36,686 nucleotides of DNA, from assembly GCF_900107815.1 (NCBI RefSeq), contig NZ_FNRK01000025.1, positions 1 to 36,686 on the forward strand. Direction: 5' to 3'. The position numbers were made by a program, and so were the translations under genes. The stretch's first letter is position 1. Every line of letters starts with the position of its first letter. The notes beneath the pieces were generated by a model, which searched no databases, had not been told where the DNA came from, and worked only from the letters and a program-made list of their open reading frames with translations. This DNA comes from Eubacterium aggregans (lineage in GTDB: Bacteria > Bacillota > Clostridia > Eubacteriales > Eubacteriaceae). Positions 31,440 to 36,686 of this stretch are shown here, piece by piece.

Positions 31440-32060
31440 TTAGTAACCAGAACCGTCATATTGAAGATGGGTGAATCCGTCTCCGACATAGCCATAGGTA
31501 AAGCCATTTTGCAAACCAATTTCCAGTAGATCCTCATAACTGCAAGCCCCTAAAGTATTGCAATCAAAAGCGCGACCGAGCAGATGTCTGGAGGTAGAAG
31601 AGCTTCCTGACAGGCTTGCATTATAATCGGGGCATCGGACACCACTGGTGATTTGGATGGCTGAGCCAATCGCTTGTCGTGTTCGTTCCAAGCAGCGCAG
31701 TGCCGTGTGGTTGAGCACTTCCGGATAATGCATACAATTAATGGAATGTAGGGATGGGGTGTCATCTTCAGATATTGCGATACCACAGCCAAACTCAGCA
31801 CTGCTAAAGTGATCTGTTAATGAAATCCCTTGTGTCAGGAGTAAACAGGCCCTTTGTTGGCATTCCCACCCCCAGAGACCACCATCAACAGTAAGTGCAT
31901 TTTCCTCTTCAAACTTCCGAATCAAGGTCCGGCAGCAGCTGTTATCACCAGGTACACCTAAGATACCGTCATACCCTGCATCACCAAGGGCTGTTTCACC
32001 ATAAATCCAGGCTAAAAATTGTTGGATACTATGGTTTGACCATAAATCAAGATTTGCCAT
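31440..32060 (-). CDS. M15-family peptidase (phage endolysin-like carboxypeptidase)
   Basis: 206 residues. The N-terminal half (about 1-80) has a cell-wall-binding or structural part (GYDGILGVPGDNSCCRTLIRKFEEE, given in blocks, resembling a peptidoglycan-binding module). The C-terminal half is an M15_3 peptidase: SGVRCPDYNASL, then HLLGRAFDCN, giving the zinc-ligand pattern HxxxxxxD, and the last His in FTHLQYDG. Such enzymes cut peptide bridges of peptidoglycan. Its start overlaps the holin stop by 14 bp, the usual holin-endolysin arrangement, and the DUF1906 gene follows 31 bp on. Confidence 0.88.
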   Translation of the reverse strand: MANLDLWSNHSIQQFLAWIYGETALGDAGYDGILGVPGDNSCCRTLIRKFEEENALTVDGGLWGWECQQRACLLLTQGISLTDHFSSAEFGCGIAISEDDTPSLHSINCMHYPEVLNHTALRCLERTRQAIGSAIQITSGVRCPDYNASLSGSSSTSRHLLGRAFDCNTLGACSYEDLLEIGLQNGFTYGYVGDGFTHLQYDGSGY

Positions 32061-32295
32061 TTTGCTTCACCTTTGTGGTACTTGGGGGTGCGTCACTAAT
32101 TGTGGGTGTTGTGGGATCAACAAGGATTCCAAGGGCAACAGCACAAATAACAATGGCATCCATAATTTGCTTGAGCAGTTCCAAATTCAAATTGATATCG
32201 CCCATAAAGCTTTGAAGATATTGCAGGATGAGGATGATTAAACCAGCACAAGCAACCCAAAAGGCTTTGTTTTTTAAGCGGACTTTGAAATTCAA
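32047..32295 (-). CDS. Phage holin, phiLC3 family
   Basis: About 82 residues from a TTG start at 32295, chosen because AAAGGAGGTGG lies 6-8 bp upstream; the open frame extends further but without a site. NFKVRLKNKAFWVACAGLI at the start, two membrane segments (about 11-25 and 40-60, AIVICAVALGILVDPTT) and the VDPTTPTISD motif are typical of the phiLC3/Phage_holin_1 family. It forms membrane pores that release endolysins or proteins lacking signal peptides. It sits between a DUF1492-like regulator and the M15 peptidase. Confidence 0.88.
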   Translation of the reverse strand: MNFKVRLKNKAFWVACAGLIILILQYLQSFMGDINLNLELLKQIMDAIVICAVALGILVDPTTPTISDAPPSTTKVKQNGKS

Positions 32296-32319
32296 TAAAT
32301 ACCACCTCCTTTTATGGTT

Positions 32320-32363
32320 GGACCAAAAACCATTGTCGCGACTCAATAAAATAGCTTTGGTCC
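32320..32363 (-). promoter_or_regulatory. Leader palindromes before the holin gene
   Basis: In the holin 5' leader the 8-bp arms GGACCAAA (32320-32327) and TTTGGTCC (32356-32363) flank a perfect GTCGCGAC palindrome (32335-32342), 40 bp before the TTG start. The same GTCGCGAC recurs at a like distance before the paralogous lysin gene at 33910. It may be an operator or an RNA hairpin. Confidence 0.5.
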
Positions 32364-32414
32364 ATGCATAAAGTATAGCGTGTTTTTTACGTCAATACTG
32401 TGCTCTCATTGTGA

Positions 32415-32807
32415 CTAATTTATTTTGCGTGTCTTTGCGGCAACATGGCGGATATAGTCGTAGTCATAATCAAGCATTTCTGCAATTTCAATTAGGGATA
32501 AGCCTAAATACTGCTGCAGATAGAATACTTTTCGTTGGGTGCCTTTTAGTCTTGGGATAATGGATTCAATATGTGCAATATTCTTTTTTAATAAGCGTTC
32601 GATTCGAGTTTGTTCTTGGAGTGCGTCTTGAACGGATTGAATTTGCTTCAGAACAGATTTTTTCTCCAAAAGATCAGTGTAGGGAATAGAGGCCGATTCT
32701 ATTTCCAGTTGAACTTTTAAATCCTTCAAGCGCTGAATTTCTATTTCAGTAATTTCTAATTCTAGGCGCATATTGATAACAGAGTGATCATCATTAAGAT
32801 AATTCAT
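32415..32807 (-). CDS. DUF1492-like phage late transcription regulator
   Basis: 130 residues. The N-terminal two thirds form a coiled coil (IEIQRLKDLKVQLEIE; DALQEQTRIERLLKKNI). The C-terminus is a sigma-70 region 4-like HTH: LKGTQRKVFYLQQYLG, LSLIEIAEMLDYDYDYIRHV. This matches DUF1492/ArpU-type proteins that activate late genes in phages of Firmicutes. The start has GAGGACTAA. It lies just upstream of holin, peptidase and lysin on the same strand and is the natural candidate to switch them on, as sigma-like TcdR does beside the holin TcdE; that parallel is inference. Confidence 0.75.
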   Translation of the reverse strand: MNYLNDDHSVINMRLELEITEIEIQRLKDLKVQLEIESASIPYTDLLEKKSVLKQIQSVQDALQEQTRIERLLKKNIAHIESIIPRLKGTQRKVFYLQQYLGLSLIEIAEMLDYDYDYIRHVAAKTRKIN

Positions 32808-32831
32808 TTAGTCCTCGCTGTATTTTAGTTT

Positions 32832-33056
32832 TTGGAATTCCATAAATACAAGGATATTATAAGAAATAATGACAGAAAAGTACTTAAAAAGCTTTATAAT
32901 TATGGAGTTAATCCTTATAATTATGGACTATCTGAATTAGACTTCAATATTTGCATTGAGTCAGACATATTTTGCGTTGATGCATCAAGTATTGATTTTT
33001 TTTGTAAACGTGATATTTTAAGTTTAGAAAGGGGTGAATCCAATGGAGAATTGTGA
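32832..33056 (+). CDS. Small hypothetical ORF, uncertain
   Basis: 74 residues from a TTG at 32832: KYKDIIRNNDRKVLKKLYNY, GVNPYNYGLSELDFNICI, then DIFCVDASSIDFF and DILSLERGESNGEL. The composition is protein-like but there is no clear ribosome site and an in-frame TAG lies just upstream, so this may be a 5'-deleted remnant. No family is recognised. It is divergent from the DUF1492-like gene. Confidence 0.35.
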   Translation: MEFHKYKDIIRNNDRKVLKKLYNYGVNPYNYGLSELDFNICIESDIFCVDASSIDFFCKRDILSLERGESNGEL

Positions 33057-33125
33057 TTAATTAACTATTGTTCATATTTATGAAATAATGCTTTGCGGGG
33101 CATTAAATAGAAAGGGGTAGTAATA

Positions 33126-33641
33126 ATGAAAAAGGTTTATCAAAAAATTATGACACTCGTTTTGGTAACGAGTATATTTATGGCTTCTGGCTTTGTTTTC
33201 GCACAAGAGGCTGATAATATTGATAGGGAAAATAACGATTCATTGGATAACTTCGTACAAGAAATTAGAGTGAATCCAGGGGAGACCGCTACAATACCTG
33301 TGCAAGGAAGAATATATATCGGCCCAGAATATGTTACAATTGGATCAGGTGTTTCTGTTGGAGGACGTCATGATTATGATGGAAATCAGATGGGGTATGA
33401 AGTACAAGCACGATTTTCTGATGAATCTACTGATGGAAGTGGACAAGCTATCGAATTTTTAGAATATAGCTACGGCAGTGGAATTATAAGACATTCTGGA
33501 ACGTATTACGTAGATAACATCAATAGAAAAGTTGGAGATCATATTTCGATCAATCAAAGCCGATGGTACTATTTTCAATACCATAATGATACCAACCAAG
33601 CTATAGATATTACTATTAGATCGTATAGTTGGTGGGCATAG
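33126..33641 (+). CDS. Secreted beta-rich protein, unknown
   Basis: 171 residues. A signal peptide (MTLVLVTSIFMASGFVFA, cleavage before QEAD) and a mature part that looks like one beta-sandwich: EIRVNPGETATIPVQGRIYI, YEVQARFSDES, YSYGSGIIRHSGTYYVD, SRWYYFQYHND and a final DITIRSYSWWA. AAAGGGGTAG precedes the ATG. The family is not recognised. It lies between the DUF1492-like/holin unit and the second DUF1906 gene, so it may be a cargo or surface protein of the same accessory module. It ends at the terminator at 33677. Confidence 0.65.
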   Translation: MKKVYQKIMTLVLVTSIFMASGFVFAQEADNIDRENNDSLDNFVQEIRVNPGETATIPVQGRIYIGPEYVTIGSGVSVGGRHDYDGNQMGYEVQARFSDESTDGSGQAIEFLEYSYGSGIIRHSGTYYVDNINRKVGDHISINQSRWYYFQYHNDTNQAIDITIRSYSWWA

Positions 33642-33676
33642 TAATTTTACAAGTGTCTAAGCATTAAAAGGTAGAG

Positions 33677-33723
33677 TGTATGCTGAGTGTTGAGCTTTTC
33701 TTATACTTAGCATACATTTTTTT
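33677..33723 (+). terminator. Terminator after the secreted beta-rich protein
   Basis: TGTATGCT with inner GAGT (33677-33688) pairs with ACTT and AGCATACA (33705-33716), then seven T. Confidence 0.8.
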
Positions 33724-33859
33724 GTGATTGAAATAAAATTAAAAGTCAGGACTTTGGGTTAAAAATAATAGTAAAATGCGTTAAAAAGCACAATTGAAAC
33801 ACAGATAACTTATTCATTTTTCTTTATACTAATAGTGTAAATCACTTATTGCTAATTCA

Positions 33860-33867
33860 GTCGCGAC
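33860..33867 (+). promoter_or_regulatory. GTCGCGAC motif before the second lysin gene
   Basis: Perfect 8-bp palindrome 42 bp before the ATG at 33910, matching the one before the holin gene. An upstream TATACT at 33825-33830 could be its -10. The rest of the 33724-33909 gap shows nothing else. Confidence 0.45.
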
Positions 33868-33909
33868 GGTAGTAGTAGTTTACAATTTAAGTATTAGGAG
33901 ATTAACATA

Positions 33910-35766
33910 ATGGATCAAATGGTATTAAAAACACAAAAGTGGTTAAATAACAAATTTGGAAGTAACATTAGCTTTGGAACTGTTGTAGAGGATGGCGAGA
34001 CGGGTTGGGGTACAATTTATGGATTGACGCGGGCCTTTCAAATTTGTCTGGGGATTACCGACACGGCGGATAATTTTGGCCCGACGACTGAGCGGCTTTT
34101 TAATCAGCGCTTTCCAAATGGTATTCCTCAACAGAAGGATAATGATAGCAGTACCAGTGAGTTTTATGGTATCATTCAAGGAGCATTATGGTGCAAAGGA
34201 TATAGCACTGGTGCCAGTGATATCACACTACATTTTTATGATGGGACTGGCAGTGCAGTCAAACAGCTGAAACAAAATGCGGGTATTAGCTATAATACTG
34301 CGACGGTGACATTGAACCTGATGAAGGCACTGTTATCAATGGATCAATTTGTGACATTATCTGACTACGGTGGAACCGTGCAGATTTCTGCAATTCAGCG
34401 GACGTTAAACTCCAAATATGAAGCTTATATTGGATTATCACCTTGTGATGGTTTGTATGGACGGCGCATAAACGAATCAATGATCAAGGTTTTACAGGCT
34501 ATCGAAGGCTATAGTGTTGAAGATGCCAGTGGTAATTTTGGAGATGGAACCAAAGCAAATTTGCAGAATTTGATTTTGCCAGAGATCACCAATAGTGAAG
34601 CGGTTCTGTTGGTTCGCTATGGTTTGGTCTGCAATGGTTATACTGATGTGAATATTCTTTCATCGACTTGGGATTCGGCGTTAGCCCAGGCAATCCTGAC
34701 TTTCCAAGCTGATTTAGCGCTGCCTCAGACGGGGATTGTCGATGTCAATACCTGGATGTCATTGCTGTTGAGTAAAGGCAACCCGGATCGAAGCTGCTTA
34801 GCCTGCGATACGCGTTTTGAAATGACCGATGACAAGCTGGCTTATATTGATGCACTTGGAATGACTATTATTGGTCGATATCTTTCCGGCGGTGATTTTA
34901 AGGAATTGCGACGGGGAGAAGCACAGAGGATACTTAGTTCTGGAAAACAGTTTTTCCCGATTTTTCAGGAATCGGGTGCAGATGCTGAGTATTTCAATGC
35001 TCAAAATGGGATATATGATGCAGAGTCTGCTACCGCTGCGGCGATGAATTATGGGGTTCCTGAAAACTCCGTTATCTATTTTGCAGTTGATTTTGATGCC
35101 CAGGATAGTGCTATTCAAACTTCAGTTATGCCTTATTTTGCCGCACTGGCGTCAAATATGAGCCAATATTCAGTAGGGATTTATGGAACGCGCAATGTAT
35201 GTTCAAAAGTTATTGCAGCGAACTATGCGGAGGCAGCCTTTGTAAGCGACATGTCCACGGGGTACAGTGGGAATATGGGATACAAGATTCCGTCACAATG
35301 GGTATTTGATCAATTTTATGAGGATACAGTTGAAACCGCAAGTGGTAGTTGGGATATTGATAAGGTAGCCTATAGTGGTTATAGAAATGCTGTAAATAGC
35401 TTAAAAGATTTTGGATATCTTGGTGGACAAACCCAAAACGTTCGTGATGGCAGAAATAATATGTTTTGGGAGGAGATGAATGGAATTTCATCTTCTAATG
35501 GCCGTGCAATTCGTGTGTTAGCAACCTCCATGAATATCACAGTTCATTATAACAGTAATACAAGCGATGCAATAGGGCGAGTAAAATTGACCAATGGTCA
35601 GGACGTCATTAGGCTATTTAGAGTGAGTAATGGTGGGGACGTAACGATTAGTGTTCCTATTAGTTATGGGGATGTGTTTGTTCTGTCCTATGAATCGGTT
35701 ATAGAAGGGGCTGGTCTTGTAGCTGGAGATTTTGTGACATATGTAACAACTGATGCTTTAGTATAA
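33910..35766 (+). CDS. DUF1906 glycoside hydrolase-like lysin, paralogue
   Basis: 618 residues, no signal peptide, same plan as the protein at 29294. Peptidoglycan-binding-like repeats fill residues 1-290 (VLKTQKWLNNKFGSNI; ISAIQRTLNSKYEAYIGL; ILTFQADLALPQTGIVD with VNTWMSLLLSKGNPDRS). DUF1906 follows (about 295-500: GMTIIGRYLSGG, VIYFAVDFDAQDSA, YSVGIYGTRNVC, SDMSTGYSGNMG). The last 110 residues are a different, beta-rich domain without a membrane helix (IRVLATSMNITVHYN to TYVTTDALV). The two paralogues share N-terminus and leader but have swapped C-termini, suggesting that the C-terminus sets target or location. TTAGGAGATTA precedes the ATG. Confidence 0.85.
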   Translation: MDQMVLKTQKWLNNKFGSNISFGTVVEDGETGWGTIYGLTRAFQICLGITDTADNFGPTTERLFNQRFPNGIPQQKDNDSSTSEFYGIIQGALWCKGYSTGASDITLHFYDGTGSAVKQLKQNAGISYNTATVTLNLMKALLSMDQFVTLSDYGGTVQISAIQRTLNSKYEAYIGLSPCDGLYGRRINESMIKVLQAIEGYSVEDASGNFGDGTKANLQNLILPEITNSEAVLLVRYGLVCNGYTDVNILSSTWDSALAQAILTFQADLALPQTGIVDVNTWMSLLLSKGNPDRSCLACDTRFEMTDDKLAYIDALGMTIIGRYLSGGDFKELRRGEAQRILSSGKQFFPIFQESGADAEYFNAQNGIYDAESATAAAMNYGVPENSVIYFAVDFDAQDSAIQTSVMPYFAALASNMSQYSVGIYGTRNVCSKVIAANYAEAAFVSDMSTGYSGNMGYKIPSQWVFDQFYEDTVETASGSWDIDKVAYSGYRNAVNSLKDFGYLGGQTQNVRDGRNNMFWEEMNGISSSNGRAIRVLATSMNITVHYNSNTSDAIGRVKLTNGQDVIRLFRVSNGGDVTISVPISYGDVFVLSYESVIEGAGLVAGDFVTYVTTDALV

Positions 35767-35810
35767 AAACATCTCGGGGAAATTGATATTAAATAAGGAA
35801 AGGGTTTATA

Positions 35811-36335
35811 ATGAAGCGAAAAGTATTAAAAATCATTGGAATTTCTGCAATTAGTTTGTTTTTTATCTTTGTGGTCTTTATGGTTGTAGCTTTTATATAC
35901 TCAATATATAGTGAAAAAAAGCAAACAACTGAATTAAATCCTTTACCAACGCCCTTAGTGACAATTTATCCCCAAAAGAATTATGCGGACAAGTATGCAG
36001 AAACGGTTAACGCATTTTATATGGATTCTATCGGATATAATATTGCAGGTCCTGTTCATGAAGATTCGGATAATAAAAATAAGGGCTATCTCGATTTATA
36101 TGAAAGCGCACATTTAGTCAATGGTCGAAAAATGATGGGGAGAGTAGAATTTAGCAATGACGCTGATTCATATGGGAAGTATTATAATGAAGAGTATCCG
36201 CTCACTTTTTCAGTAGATCTTGAAGATTATGACACTAATTATCAAACACCAGAAGATATTGCTCTGTTAAGTGATGATGAAATTAATGATATTCTTTTAT
36301 TTTTACTAATTCCGATATATCCAAACGTTTTATAA
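35811..36335 (+). CDS. Membrane-anchored hypothetical protein
   Basis: 174 residues. One N-terminal membrane helix (IIGISAISLFFIFVVFMVVA, then FIYSIYSEKK) anchors an outward, acidic domain (DKYAETVNAFYMDSIGYN, EDSDNKNKGYLDLYESAH, VEFSNDADSYGKYYNEEYP). The end is hydrophobic (ILLFLLIPIYPNVL) and may be read past its true end. AAGGAAAGGG precedes the ATG. It lies 45 bp after the second lysin gene on the same strand and may be cotranscribed, which would make it a candidate accessory or immunity protein; there is no family match to support that. Confidence 0.6.
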   Translation: MKRKVLKIIGISAISLFFIFVVFMVVAFIYSIYSEKKQTTELNPLPTPLVTIYPQKNYADKYAETVNAFYMDSIGYNIAGPVHEDSDNKNKGYLDLYESAHLVNGRKMMGRVEFSNDADSYGKYYNEEYPLTFSVDLEDYDTNYQTPEDIALLSDDEINDILLFLLIPIYPNVL

Positions 36336-36445
36336 TGGTGCGCTTGTCAAGACAAAAATCCGAAGGATTTATAATGAATAATAGGCAGGTGTGTTAGTAA
36401 GGTGTGGGAAGGCAAACAAATGAGATCTTGATACGGCTAAATAAA

Positions 36446-36686
36446 TCAAACAACATAAGGCAGAAGCATGGCAGGGTAGTAACATTCAGCAGGTCTTTTA
36501 TAATCCAAGGAGGAGTGGCACCGCTCAAAATTATAGGTATGGATGTAGTGTCCGATGGCGACCCGCGCTTCTCTGATATTATTGTATTGGGTCAAGTAGG
36601 CTTCCTCATACTTAAAGCTGCGGAACCACCGTTCAATCATGATATTATCCGCCCAGCGGCTTTTCCCGTCCATGCTCTGGCAAATG
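36446..36686 (-). mobile_element. IS3-family transposase OrfB, C-terminal part
   Basis: The frame is open to the window edge. SMDGKSRWADNIMIERWFRS, FKYEEAYL, NIREARVAIGHYIHTYN and RCHSSLDYKRPAECY are the typical C-terminal rve_3 end of IS3/IS150-type transposases (DDE superfamily, with the final catalytic Glu in MIERWFRSFKYEE). The N-terminal part and the first terminal repeat lie beyond the window. The 36336-36445 stretch must hold one IS end, but I could not define its inverted repeat. Confidence 0.85.

Overview
The window looks like a chromosomal segment of an anaerobic Clostridia-type Firmicute, perhaps Eubacteriaceae-like; the genus cannot be fixed from sequence alone. Pointers are a Veg protein, a class III fructose-1,6-bisphosphatase, an XpaC/TelA pair, a MecA_N-type class B PBP, strong AGGAGG ribosome sites and sigma-A-type promoters. 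By eye, positions 1 to about 25,510 are GC-balanced and dense with intact housekeeping and regulatory genes. From about 25,510 to the end the DNA is clearly AT-richer, carries frameshifted genes, phage-type lysis genes and secreted orphans, and runs into an IS3-type transposase at the right edge.

Left part. The tail of a DUF1537 four-carbon acid sugar kinase and a cyclase-family hydrolase end at a strong terminator and face a GntR/FCD regulator. pilB and pilT (type IV pilus extension and retraction motors) follow. Directly after pilT is a good promoter, a c-di-GMP-I (GEMM) riboswitch aptamer and its own 12-bp terminator hairpin, but no convincing gene downstream: only four more hairpins, the last a terminator. 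PilB carries two N-terminal motifs of the c-di-GMP-binding MshEN type, so the second messenger may act here on both protein and RNA. Then come prephenate dehydratase (minus), an alpha/beta hydrolase, xpaC-telA, and veg with two tandem promoters.

Middle. A partner-switching module lies in ruins at 10192-12841: a membrane SpoIIE-type phosphatase fused to an anti-sigma ATPase (in-frame amber codon, internal deletion, frameshift), facing a STAS antagonist with two in-frame stops and a truncated ATPase-like ORF. Next are a ribokinase-family kinase, a roughly 150-bp palindromic element, a membrane-anchored Ig-like protein, a two-component system next to a small secreted Gly/Asn/Cys peptide, an fbp-serpin lipoprotein operon, an SPFH/RHH pair with a striking 34-bp operator-like palindrome, an MhqR-like MarR-nitroreductase operon with a clear operator and a pirin-like remnant, and a class B PBP.

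Right part (accessory). Two YcxB-like genes (one frameshifted), broken membrane genes and an XRE regulator precede a minus-strand unit: a DUF1492-like late-activator protein, a phiLC3-type holin, an M15 peptidase and a large DUF1906 lysin-like protein. A second DUF1906 paralogue lies on the plus strand. No phage head, tail, integrase or terminase gene is seen, so this is either a prophage remnant or a domesticated holin-dependent secretion/lysis module. Both lysin transcription units carry the same GTCGCGAC palindrome about 40 nt before their first start codon.
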